A DNA stretch of 64,000 nucleotides, from the NCBI GenBank assembly GCA_963820185.1, contig CAWFYV010000004.1, positions 186,001-250,000 on the forward strand, read 5' to 3'. Made by a program: the position numbers and the translations under genes. Below are positions 33,820 to 41,545 of this stretch, in pieces. This DNA is from Aquilonibacter sp963820185 (GTDB lineage: Bacteria; Vulcanimicrobiota; Vulcanimicrobiia; Vulcanimicrobiales; Vulcanimicrobiaceae). Position 1 is the stretch's first letter. Every line of letters starts with the position of its first letter. The notes beneath the pieces are model-generated. The model saw only the letters and a program-made list of their open reading frames with translations. It was not told where the DNA came from and made no database searches.

Positions 33820-34257
33820 TTACAAGGACACCGCGCCGGCCGCGTGTTCGCGTAGCACCGCATAGATCGTTGAGGCCGCAAAGCCCAAACGTTCGAGCCG
33901 GCGTGCTGCGTGTGGATAGCTTGACGCGGTACTGCGAAGGAGCTGCTCGAGCGCGCGAACGCAACGCGCGCATTCGTCCTCTTCGAGCGCATGGACGGCA
34001 GCCTGGGCTTCGTCGCGATCGATACCTTTGCGCACGAGCTCACCGATCAACCGCACGTCGCCGAGCGCCTTGCGCTTGCGTTCCACGTAGAGTTGCGCGT
34101 ACAGACGATCGTCGAGAAAGCGTTCGGCCTTGCAACGAGCGACGACACCGTTGATGGTGTCGTCGTCATAGCCTTTACGCGCGAGGCGTTCCCAGAGTTG
34201 CGCCTGTGTGAGTCTCTGGCGTGCCAACATCCCGAGCGCGGAGGCGAAGGCTGTCAC
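33820..34257 (-). CDS. recX: Recombination regulator RecX
   Basis: RecX inhibits RecA filament growth. The 145-residue protein is all helical, with the three-helix repeats seen as MLARQRLTQAQLWERLARKGYDDDTINGVV, LDDRLYAQLYVERKRKALGDVRLIGELVRKGI and HAARRLERLGFAASTIYAVL. The GTG start at 34255-34257 overlaps the recA stop as GTGA, so recA and recX are coupled. Length is normal. Confidence 0.9.
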   Translation of the reverse strand: MTAFASALGMLARQRLTQAQLWERLARKGYDDDTINGVVARCKAERFLDDRLYAQLYVERKRKALGDVRLIGELVRKGIDRDEAQAAVHALEEDECARCVRALEQLLRSTASSYPHAARRLERLGFAASTIYAVLREHAAGAVSL

Positions 34258-35306
34258 TCCTCAGAGGCGACCGTTGCGACGGCGCCGCTGCTGTGCCCGT
34301 TCTTCGAGACGGCACCCGCAAGCGCTTCGCGGATCTTCGTTTCGATCTCGCCCGCCATATCGAGGTGCTCTTCGAGAAACGCCTTTGCATTTTCGCGGCC
34401 TTGTCCGATGCGCTGCTCGCCGTACGTGTACCACGAACCGCTCTTACCGACGATGTTCTGTTCGAGCGCGACGTCGAGGATCGAGCCCATCTTCGAGATA
34501 CCGCGACCGTAGGTGATATCGAATTCGGCCTGCCGGAACGGTGGCGCCACTTTGTTCTTGACGACTTTGGCGCGCGTGCGTGAACCGACGACATCTTGCC
34601 CGACCTTGATCTGTTCGAGCTTGCGCACGTCGACGCGAATCGACGCGTAGAATTTGAGCGCGCGGCCGCCCGAAGTCGTCTCGGGACTGCCGAACATCAC
34701 GCCGACCTTCTCACGCAGCTGGTTGATGAAGATCATCACGGCCTTGCTGCGCGAGATTGCGGCGGTGAGTTTGCGCAGTGCCTGCGACATCAAGCGCGCT
34801 TGCAGGCCGACATGCGCATCGCCCATGTCGCCCTCGAGCTCAGCCTTGGTCACGAGCGCTGCGACCGAATCGACGACGATCACGTCGACCGCATTGCTGC
34901 GCGTGAGCATCTCGGCGATCTCGAGCGCCTGTTCGCCCGTATCGGGTTGCGAGACGAGCAAGTTATCGAGATCGACACCGAGCGCGGCCGCATAATTCGG
35001 ATCGAGCGCGTGCTCGACGTCGATGAAGGCGGCGGTACCACCGTTCTTTTGCGCCTCGGCGATTGCATGCAGCGCGAGCGTCGTTTTACCGCTCGATTCG
35101 GGACCGTAGATCTCGACGATACGTCCGCGCGGATATCCGCCGACGCCAAGTGCGAGATCGAGTGCGATCGATCCACTGGGCACGACCTCGAACGCCATAC
35201 GTTCCTGGAAGTCGCCCATCTTCATGATCGAGCCTTTGCCGAATTGCCGCTCGATCTGTGCGAGGGCGTTGCCCAGGGCGATTGCTCGTTCGTCTTGTGC
35301 TGCCAT
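34254..35306 (-). CDS. recA: Recombinase RecA
   Basis: RecA pairs homologous DNA and activates LexA cleavage. The 350-residue protein has Walker A GPESSGKTTLALHAIAEAQ, Walker B VDVIVVDSVAAL, loop L1 region MGDAHVGLQARLMSQALRKL and L2 FINQLREKVGVMFGSPETTSGGRALKFYAS. I chose the ATG at 35304-35306 (MAAQDERAIALGNALAQ) as the usual N-terminus; an upstream ATG at 35339 would add 11 residues. I saw no convincing SOS box in the 72-base gap to ftsY. Confidence 0.96.
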   Translation of the reverse strand: MAAQDERAIALGNALAQIERQFGKGSIMKMGDFQERMAFEVVPSGSIALDLALGVGGYPRGRIVEIYGPESSGKTTLALHAIAEAQKNGGTAAFIDVEHALDPNYAAALGVDLDNLLVSQPDTGEQALEIAEMLTRSNAVDVIVVDSVAALVTKAELEGDMGDAHVGLQARLMSQALRKLTAAISRSKAVMIFINQLREKVGVMFGSPETTSGGRALKFYASIRVDVRKLEQIKVGQDVVGSRTRAKVVKNKVAPPFRQAEFDITYGRGISKMGSILDVALEQNIVGKSGSWYTYGEQRIGQGRENAKAFLEEHLDMAGEIETKIREALAGAVSKNGHSSGAVATVASEE

Positions 35307-35378
35307 TGCTGTTTTCTTTCTCTCCGTTGTAACGATCATGCGATCACGCTCTCATGGGTGCGTGACAAGGGTATGGCA

Positions 35379-36311
35379 CTAAACTCTCACGGAATCAGGT
35401 GCATCGTCAAAAAGCGCTTGGGTGAATTCGGAGGCGATGAACGGCTGCAGCGCATCCGCGCTCTCGCCCAGACCGATGAACTTGATCGGAATCTCGAGGG
35501 TATCGACGATGGCGACGAGCACGCCGCCCTTCGCGGTCGAGTCGAGCTTGGTGACCACGACGCCGGTAAGCTGCGTCGCTTCATTAAAGAGGCGCGCTTG
35601 CGAGATCGCGTTCTGCCCGGTCGTGCCGTCGAGGACGAGGAGCGTTTCGTCGGGCGGACGTCCGAGCTCGCGCTCGATCACGCGCCGCACCTTCTTGAGC
35701 TCTTCCATGAGATTGGTTTTGGTTTGCAGCCGGCCTGCGGTATCGACCAGGATCACGTCGACGCCGCGCGCCTTTCCGGCTTTGATCCCGTCGAAGATCA
35801 CCGATGCCGGATCGGCGCCTTCGGCGCCGCGCACGATGTCGCTCTTCGAACGGTCGGCCCAAATTCCGAGTTGTTCGGCGGCAGCCGCGCGAAACGTATC
35901 ACCGGCGATGAGCAACACGCGTTTGCCCTGGTGATGCAATCGCGTTGCAAGTTTGCCGATCGTCGTCGTTTTGCCGCTGCCATTGACGCCAACCACGAGG
36001 ACGACGGACGGGACTTTCCCATCGAGCTGCAATTCCTCATCGGGAAGCGTCAGAAAGCGTTCGACGTCGCGATGAAAGCGCGCCACGGCCTGATCCGTCG
36101 TGGTCCAGGCCTCTTGTTTTGCGACGGTCTTGAGACCGCCGATGATCTTGACGGTCGTCGGAACCCCGAAGTCGCCCATGATGAGCAGATCTTCTAGGTC
36201 TTCCCAGAACTCGTCGGTAAGCGGCTTGCGCGCGCTGCCGAGGTTCTGCACCGCGGCGAACGTGTCGCGGGCCTTGCCCAATGACGCCCGGAGTCGTTGA
36301 AACCAGCTCAC
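35379..36311 (-). CDS. ftsY: Signal recognition particle receptor FtsY
   Basis: FtsY docks ribosome-SRP complexes at the membrane. The 310-residue protein has a short N-terminal helical domain and the NG domain with G1 (GVNGSGKTTTIGKLATRL), the GDTFRAAAAEQL motif, DTAGRLQTK and TKLDSTAKGG. It lacks the long acidic A domain of E. coli, as in many bacteria. The GTG start at 36309-36311 is preceded by GGAGGG. It follows the amidohydrolase gene by 15 bases. Confidence 0.95.
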   Translation of the reverse strand: MSWFQRLRASLGKARDTFAAVQNLGSARKPLTDEFWEDLEDLLIMGDFGVPTTVKIIGGLKTVAKQEAWTTTDQAVARFHRDVERFLTLPDEELQLDGKVPSVVLVVGVNGSGKTTTIGKLATRLHHQGKRVLLIAGDTFRAAAAEQLGIWADRSKSDIVRGAEGADPASVIFDGIKAGKARGVDVILVDTAGRLQTKTNLMEELKKVRRVIERELGRPPDETLLVLDGTTGQNAISQARLFNEATQLTGVVVTKLDSTAKGGVLVAIVDTLEIPIKFIGLGESADALQPFIASEFTQALFDDAPDSVRV

Positions 36312-36326
36312 GGACCCTCCCCTTCC

Positions 36327-37448
36327 CTAGCCAAGCATCGAACTCCTGTTCGCATACATGGTCTTTCCGGCGGCGATCGTGAGGCGGGCGGGGCCCAGGG
36401 GCCGCTCGATCACGGCAAGATCGGCGATGAAGCCTTCGGCTATGCGGCCGCGTTCGCTGTCGCCGAAGAACGCGGCTGGTGTGCTCGTCATCGACGCGAG
36501 GATCGCATCCTCATCCATACCCGCATCGCGCATGAGCGCGTACTCACCGGCCGGATCTGCATCGACTGCGCCGTAGTCGGTACCAAAGAGCACGATCCCG
36601 CCGGCTTCGCGCCACGCCCGCAACTGCGCGACCGCGCTGGCGACCATTTGCTCTTGCACCGAGTGCCGATCGTGCCGCATAACGTACTTCCACAGCGCGA
36701 GCGTCGGAATCAGGGCTGTGCGCCCTTCGCGCGCCGCCTGCAGAATCTCCTCATCCCACGCGCCGCGCGGTGTCGTATGCGCGAGCACGTCGGCGCCGGC
36801 GCGCAGCGCCATTTTTACGTCGTCCGGTGTATTGGGATGCACGAAGAGCTTCTTACGCGCCTGGTGCGTTTCGTCGGAGATCGCCTGCAGCACCGCGGCG
36901 TCGATCACAGCCTGCCCGGAATTCGAGGAGAGAAAGACTTTGATCGCGTCGGCGCCCACATCGAGCAGTGTCCGCACTGCGCGGCGCGCGGATTGCACGT
37001 CGCCGACCTCCGGAAGCGGTGTGTTCATCACGCCCATGACCTTCATCACAATTGGCGGCGGCAACGCTCCCGGTGCCACAAGCCCTTCGCCGGTCGAGCG
37101 GATGTTGGGTCCCGCAAGTTCACCGCGCACGATGCGATCCCGTAACGCGCGCGTGTTCGCAAACGACGACGAAAGATCGAACACGGTCGTAAAGCCGTAG
37201 CGGGTGAAGTTCTCGAGTTGAACCGCAAGCTCGCCTGCCGGAAGCACCGCTGCGTCGGCCCACTTGCGTTCGAAGAAGTGGACGTGCGCGTTCCACAAAC
37301 CCGGAACGATCGTCGCGCCCGAGCAATCGATCGTCTCTGTTTCGTCGGGAACGTCGAAGGTTGAGATATCACCGGTGCGCGCGATCCGCTCGCCGTCGAT
37401 CAAGACACTCCCGTTGGTCGCACCGTGCAGCAACCGGCGTGGCGGCAC
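36327..37448 (-). CDS. Amidohydrolase family protein
   Basis: The 373-residue enzyme has the amidohydrolase layout: an N-terminal beta domain (SVLIDGERIARTGD, TIDCSGATIVPGLWNAHVHF), the metal-binding H-x-H (HVH), further His residues in KLFVHPNTPDD and VLAHTTPRG, and the C-terminal metal Asp in LFGTDYGAVDADPAGEY. The upstream open frame overlaps another gene. The GTG at 37446-37448 shares bases with that gene's stop (TAGTG) and gives a normal start. The substrate (imidazolonepropionase-like or prolidase-like) cannot be told. It is unexpectedly coupled to flagellar genes. Confidence 0.8.
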   Translation of the reverse strand: MPPRRLLHGATNGSVLIDGERIARTGDISTFDVPDETETIDCSGATIVPGLWNAHVHFFERKWADAAVLPAGELAVQLENFTRYGFTTVFDLSSSFANTRALRDRIVRGELAGPNIRSTGEGLVAPGALPPPIVMKVMGVMNTPLPEVGDVQSARRAVRTLLDVGADAIKVFLSSNSGQAVIDAAVLQAISDETHQARKKLFVHPNTPDDVKMALRAGADVLAHTTPRGAWDEEILQAAREGRTALIPTLALWKYVMRHDRHSVQEQMVASAVAQLRAWREAGGIVLFGTDYGAVDADPAGEYALMRDAGMDEDAILASMTSTPAAFFGDSERGRIAEGFIADLAVIERPLGPARLTIAAGKTMYANRSSMLG

Positions 37449-37954
37449 TACGCCACCGGATCCAGACCCGTGATCGTGGAAGCCTCCATCTTCACCCACT
37501 GCGGCGCTGCCCCATCGACGCGCACCGGATACTCGAAGGTCACATTGGGTTTGCCGATCTGATCGCGCATCATGTCGGCGAGGCGTCCTTCGATGAAGAC
37601 GCGCCGGCCCGCACCGAACGGCGCGTGCCCTTCCGCGAAGTGAATCTCGAAGACCGCAGCCGAGGGCGAATATGCGTGCACGGTTCCCGCAAAGCAATCG
37701 TGGACCGCCATTTTGAGGGCCGCGACGATCTGCGAGAACAGCGTATCATCGACGCGCACCTTGCGCTCGTCGAAACAACGCTCGCGATCGATCACGTAGC
37801 GCGTCGGCTCTACGCCGTCGACGAACTCAACCGTGAAGGTACGCCCTGAGATGTGCATCTCCAGGAGGCCTCCCATCTTCGTCACGCGATCTTCGCGAAT
37901 CCAGTCCGTGTGGTCACGCATCGTTTTCGAAAGCCACGCCTTCTTCCAGGCCAC
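37448..37954 (-). CDS. Uncharacterised flagellar-cluster protein
   Basis: The 168-residue protein, starting AWKKAWLSKTMRDHTDWIR, shows no signal peptide or membrane segment and matches no family I recognise. It has predicted alternating strands (LEMHISGRTFTVEFVDGVEPTRYVID, AVFEIHFAEGHAPFGAGRRVFIEGRL) and a central helix (LFSQIVAALKMAVHDCF). Its GTG overlaps the FhlB-like stop (TAGTG), and its own stop overlaps the amidohydrolase start. Coupling to FhlB and FliK-like genes suggests a role in export or hook control, by context only. Confidence 0.6.
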   Translation of the reverse strand: MAWKKAWLSKTMRDHTDWIREDRVTKMGGLLEMHISGRTFTVEFVDGVEPTRYVIDRERCFDERKVRVDDTLFSQIVAALKMAVHDCFAGTVHAYSPSAAVFEIHFAEGHAPFGAGRRVFIEGRLADMMRDQIGKPNVTFEYPVRVDGAAPQWVKMEASTITGLDPVA

Positions 37955-38259
37955 TAGCCCGCGCGCTCCCGGAAGGCCTGATCGACGCGGTATACATAGG
38001 CGAGCACTTCAGCGACAACCGCGTAGAGCTCGCGCGGAATGAAGTCGCTTACGTCCAAGCGCGCAAGCGCCTCAACCAATCCAGGATCCTCGTAAAGCGG
38101 AATCCCCCGTTCTTTCGCGATGCGAACGATCGTTTCAGCGGTGATGCCGCGACCGACGGCCACGACTTCTGGCGGCTCGGAGGAGAGCGGATCCCACTTC
38201 AGTGCAGCCGCAGCGGGCCGTTTGAAGACCGATTTACGAAAGTCAAAAAAGTGGCTCAC
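37954..38259 (-). CDS. FhlB-type protein (orphan FlhB cytoplasmic domain)
   Basis: This 101-residue protein resembles the cytoplasmic domain of FlhB after the autocleavage site: WDPLSSEPPEVVAVGRGITAETIVRIAKERGIPLYEDPGLVEAL and DFIPRELYAVVAEVLAYVYRVD. It lacks membrane segments and the NPTH motif. Such proteins (YlqH in Bacillus, FhlB in Salmonella-related work) can take over part of the FlhB C-domain. The GTG start overlaps the FliK-like gene stop. The FliK-like/FhlB pair recalls ylqG-ylqH in Bacillus. Confidence 0.82.
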   Translation of the reverse strand: MSHFFDFRKSVFKRPAAAALKWDPLSSEPPEVVAVGRGITAETIVRIAKERGIPLYEDPGLVEALARLDVSDFIPRELYAVVAEVLAYVYRVDQAFRERAG

Positions 38260-40202
38260 GCGCGCATGTCCCAGAACGACTTGCGCTCCGCGGGCGCGGG
38301 CGGCTCGCTCTTCTGTACCTGTCCGGATGATGGTGGCGCAACACCGGCACCAATTGCCGCAACCTGGTAGCGCATCTGTTCGAGGCGCGTACGCAAGTCG
38401 CCGAGCGTTGAACGAAAGCGATCTGCTGCCGGCGTGGCTTGCGTTTTGACATCGACGCTCACGGCGCGGCCAACGGTTTGCACATCGATCGCCACGGTTC
38501 CGAGCGATTTTGTATCCAGCACGAAGGTGATGTGGAAATTGTCGGCGTCGATTTTGTTCTTGCCGTTCGGCGCGTCGCGTGAGATGCGCAACGACGCGGG
38601 TCCGCCACCGTCATAGAAATACGCCGGCAACGGAATCGTAATCCCACGTGGATCGCTCGCCTGTGCATTGAGAACGTTGAGCTGCAAGGCAGTCGTCGCC
38701 GTGAGCGCTTCACGAAGCGCGCCCGAGAGCGCCGCCGAATCGCTGCTAGCCGGCGCCGCAATCATCGCAAGGATCGCAGATTTAACATCGTAGTCCATCG
38801 CCGCAGTGCGCTCGGCCGCCTGCGCTGCGACCGCAGCGACGCTTGACGGCGTTAGTTGTGCTGGGGCGGTTTGCGGCGCTTGCGCGACCGGTGCTGGTGG
38901 TTGCGCGGGCGCCGCCGGTGGTTGCGCTGCGGGTGCTTGCTCTTGCACCGCTGGATCCGCTTGTGTCGCAAACGCTGGGATTTCCTCAAGCTCGTTCCAG
39001 GCGCTCACCGCTTGCACGATCTTTGCCTCCGCGCCGTCGAGCACATCGGAGACGAACGTCGCAATCTGTTCGGGCAACGAGCGGACGTTTCGCAGATCGA
39101 AGCGATTGACGAATGCGAGCATCGAACGCAGCGCACCGCTTTCCTCGGGCGCGAGTTTTGCAAGCGCGTTTTCCAAGTTTTCGTACGCTGTGGTGACGCG
39201 TTGCGTGGCGGTGTTCATGGTGCGCGCCGCGGCGAGCGTGATCGGCATAACCGGTACCCGCAGGCGGGCGAGCAACGCACCCTCTTCGCTCTGCGGCACG
39301 CGCGGTGCTTGGGCCGGAGCAGCAGCGCCGGCAGCGCCGACGGCGGGGCGCACGATCGGCGGCGCGACGGGAATCGACCGTGGTTCCACACGCGCCGCCG
39401 GGGCCTGCGCGGCGGTTGACGCTGCGGGCACGGGTGCGCTTTGTGGTGCCGCCGGCGCCGGCGGTGGTGCGGGGGCGCTTGCGCGGTTAAGCGCAATCCG
39501 CGCTTCGACGTCGCTGCTGGTGCCGAGCGCCTCGGCTTCGACCGCTTCGATCACCTGCGCGACCATTTGCTCGACGTTCTCGATAGGCACGTTTGGACGC
39601 ACCGATGCGGCAACGAAAACCTCGCGTGGTGGCGCGATAGTGGTGTTGGTTGCCGTTGGTGGTTGCGTTGGCGGCTGCGTTGGCGGTTGCGTTGTTGGTT
39701 GGGGCAGTACTTGGGGCGATGTGGTCGGCTGCGACGATGTCGGCGTGATCGGTGGCGACGATGTCGTCGCGACCGGCGGCGAGGGTGCAGCCGGAGATGC
39801 ATTGCCGGGAATCATCGTCGTTAGGGTCGCACTCTGCGGCGCGCCAGGCGGTTGCGGCGGTATCTCGACGTTGACCGTCGGAATCGGATTTTGCGGATCG
39901 AGCGTGCCCAGATTCCTCACGATTACCGCAGAGTTCGTAAAGCCAGTAACCTGCAGCAGCATCGTCTCGCCCGGATCGATGCCGGGCGGAATCTGTGCGG
40001 TGACGGTTTGGCCGAGAAACGAAAGCAAATCGGTGCCGCCTTGCGGCGGCAAGACGGTCGCGGCGATTACCTCGCCGACATTGACTTGAGCTTGGAGTAC
40101 CCCAACATCGACGCCGAGACTGAGGACAGCCTCGTCCATGGCCGCCTGCGCGTTCGCGACCGCTTGAGCAGCGAGTGCAGCGAGCGGATCGAGGCCGGAC
40201 AT
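38256..40202 (-). CDS. FliK-like hook-length/export protein (YlqG type)
   Basis: The 648-residue protein has an N-terminal helix, a beta domain (about 55-115: GEVIAATVLPPQGGTDLLSFLGQTVTAQIPPG), a very long Pro/Ala/Thr/Gln-rich region with PTQPPTQPPT repeats, and a C-terminal domain (about 530-625). That last domain has FHITFVLDTKSLGTVAIDVQTVGRAVSVDVKTQ, which resembles the FliK C-terminal fold. Together with the following FhlB gene it matches the ylqG-ylqH arrangement. A canonical FliK is encoded at 18.6-20.3 kb, so this is a second FliK-like protein. Function is inferred. Confidence 0.72.
   Translation of the reverse strand: MSGLDPLAALAAQAVANAQAAMDEAVLSLGVDVGVLQAQVNVGEVIAATVLPPQGGTDLLSFLGQTVTAQIPPGIDPGETMLLQVTGFTNSAVIVRNLGTLDPQNPIPTVNVEIPPQPPGAPQSATLTTMIPGNASPAAPSPPVATTSSPPITPTSSQPTTSPQVLPQPTTQPPTQPPTQPPTATNTTIAPPREVFVAASVRPNVPIENVEQMVAQVIEAVEAEALGTSSDVEARIALNRASAPAPPPAPAAPQSAPVPAASTAAQAPAARVEPRSIPVAPPIVRPAVGAAGAAAPAQAPRVPQSEEGALLARLRVPVMPITLAAARTMNTATQRVTTAYENLENALAKLAPEESGALRSMLAFVNRFDLRNVRSLPEQIATFVSDVLDGAEAKIVQAVSAWNELEEIPAFATQADPAVQEQAPAAQPPAAPAQPPAPVAQAPQTAPAQLTPSSVAAVAAQAAERTAAMDYDVKSAILAMIAAPASSDSAALSGALREALTATTALQLNVLNAQASDPRGITIPLPAYFYDGGGPASLRISRDAPNGKNKIDADNFHITFVLDTKSLGTVAIDVQTVGRAVSVDVKTQATPAADRFRSTLGDLRTRLEQMRYQVAAIGAGVAPPSSGQVQKSEPPAPAERKSFWDMRA
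39661..39696. repeat. Three 12-bp coding repeats (Thr-Gln-Pro-Pro)
   Basis: Three near-identical 12-bp copies (ggttgcgttggc type) encode the PTQPPTQPPTQ spacer of the FliK-like protein, a likely site of slippage and length change. Confidence 0.75.
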
Positions 40203-40212
40203 CGGTCAGCCT

Positions 40213-40542
40213 CTATGCGGTGAAATCGATGAAATGTTCGCCTTCGCCGGCAAGTTCAAGCGACGCGTCCTGCGCCGATTCCTCGTCGCGATGCGCCTGC
40301 TGACGACGGCCTTCCGGCGTATACTTGCCCCCGTTGCTGCCATCGGGATTCGTGCGAAGGCCTGTGCGTTCGGCGTGCTCGGCCTCTTTGACCATCTCTT
40401 CGCGCTGTTGCACTTGCGCGGCGAAGGTCGCCTGGGCAGATGCCTGGGCGTTTGTCGCGGCTTGCGCCGCAGCACTAACCTGGGCCGCGTTTTGCGGGGC
40501 GGCCAGGTAAGCCAGTTGCAGATCCGCGGGACGAATCGCCAT
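40213..40542 (-). CDS. Small Ala/Gln-rich flagellar-operon protein
   Basis: The 109-residue protein starts MAIRPADLQLAYLAAPQNAA. It continues with an Ala/Gln-rich helix, a charged segment (EEMVKEAEHAERTGLRTN) and an acidic C-terminus. Many flagellar operons, especially in Clostridia, have a small low-complexity protein starting M-A-I-x-P directly after the whiG/fliA sigma gene; from memory this resembles that group. The ATG at 40540-40542 overlaps 68 bases of the fliA 3' end. No function is known. The long overlap may mean the true fliA stop or this start is different. Confidence 0.6.
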   Translation of the reverse strand: MAIRPADLQLAYLAAPQNAAQVSAAAQAATNAQASAQATFAAQVQQREEMVKEAEHAERTGLRTNPDGSNGGKYTPEGRRQQAHRDEESAQDASLELAGEGEHFIDFTA

Positions 40543-41425
40543 GGTCGGGTATTTCCCCTCGTAGCGTCCGTTCTACTTTATTTTCTTTACTTTCGGCGGC
40601 AGGTTCCGTTCCGGTCGCGGGCGGGCGCCGCAGGTACTTCTGCTTGATTGTGGGGTCGTCGTCGCGATAGCCGAGGTCGTTGCGCAACTCGCGCAGGCGC
40701 TGGCGCAGGTGAATCACCGCTTGCGCGTGGATCTGCGAGACCCGCGACTCGGAGACGCCCAACGCACCCTTGATCTCTTTGAGCGTTTGCCCTTCGAAGT
40801 AGTAGAGCGTGATGACCGTTCGCTCTTGTGGCGGCAGATTCTCGACCGCGCGCACGAGTTCGGCGTGCACCTCGCGCGATTCGACCTCGCTCATCACGTC
40901 GTTGTCGTCGTCACGCAGCGTGTCGACCAGCGGAATCTCGTAGCCCTTCTCGTTGGGCAGAAACTCTTCGAGCGAAAGCACGGCCGTGCCGCGGACGCGC
41001 TGGATGAGCTGATCGAACTCTTTCTTGGAGAGGCCTAAGCGTTGCCCGACTTCGGCTTCGCTCGGGGCGCGGCCCAGTTCGACTTCGAGTTCCTGGTAGG
41101 TGCGCTCCAACTCGCGAGCGCGCTGCCGCACGGCGCGCGGGACCCAATCGAGCGAACGCAGGGCGTCGAGAATTGCCCCGTTGATACGAGTGATTGCGTA
41201 GGTCTCGAACTTCACGCCACGCGCGTCGTCGTACTTTTCGATGGCGTCGATCAAACCTAAAATCCCGTCGTTGATGAGATCGTTGATCTCGACGTTCGGC
41301 GGAAGATTAACCGAGATTCGGCCGGCCACGTATTTCACTAAGTGCAAATACTTGTGGACGATCTCTTCTCGCGAGAGTTCGACACCGCCGATGACGTAGG
41401 CACGCGGACTACGGCTCAGCTTCAT
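40475..41425 (-). CDS. fliA: Flagellar sigma factor FliA/WhiG type (sigma-28)
   Basis: The sigma factor directs RNA polymerase to late flagellar promoters. The 316-residue product has region 2 (HKYLHLVKYVAGRISVNLPPNVEINDLINDGILGLIDAIEKYDDARGVKFETYA), region 3 (LGRAPSEAEVGQRLGLSKKEFDQL) and region 4 (LPPQERTVITLYYFEGQTLKEIKGALGVSESRVSQIHAQAVIHLRQRL). A 60-residue disordered C-terminal tail after region 4 is unusual and overlaps the next gene by 68 bases. The ATG at 41423-41425 overlaps the stop of a 19-codon leader ORF. It is the third gene after cheR-cheB. Confidence 0.93.
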   Translation of the reverse strand: MKLSRSPRAYVIGGVELSREEIVHKYLHLVKYVAGRISVNLPPNVEINDLINDGILGLIDAIEKYDDARGVKFETYAITRINGAILDALRSLDWVPRAVRQRARELERTYQELEVELGRAPSEAEVGQRLGLSKKEFDQLIQRVRGTAVLSLEEFLPNEKGYEIPLVDTLRDDDNDVMSEVESREVHAELVRAVENLPPQERTVITLYYFEGQTLKEIKGALGVSESRVSQIHAQAVIHLRQRLRELRNDLGYRDDDPTIKQKYLRRPPATGTEPAAESKENKVERTLRGEIPDHGDSSRGSATGLPGRPAKRGPG

Positions 41426-41481
41426 GCAACCCCGTGGGCGCGCGAGTTGCGCGTCCGCAGTCCGTATTCAGAATCCTCCAT
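41422..41481 (-). CDS. 19-codon leader ORF overlapping fliA start
   Basis: The ORF MEDSEYGLRTRNSRAHGVA has a strong AGGAGGG three bases upstream of its ATG (41479-41481). Its TGA overlaps the fliA ATG as ATGA. The fliA start itself has only a weak GGGG. This is the pattern of a coupled leader peptide. Length prevents codon analysis, so translation is inferred. Confidence 0.4.
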   Translation of the reverse strand: MEDSEYGLRTRNSRAHGVA

Positions 41482-41545
41482 GACCCTCCTACCGCGCTTC
41501 GTCAGCGTTCGGTCTATTCTTCGTCAGTGTTCTGCTTCGACCAGA

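Noticed and set aside
34596..36197. 533-codon plus-strand ORF antisense to recA and ftsY
   Set aside because: It mirrors the codon structure of the strongly conserved recA/ftsY genes in high-GC DNA and has no recognisable domain.
38806..40089. 427-codon plus-strand ORF with Gly/Ala/Cys-rich sequence
   Set aside because: It is antisense to the low-complexity Pro/Ala/Thr region of the FliK-like gene; composition is an artefact of GC-rich repeats.
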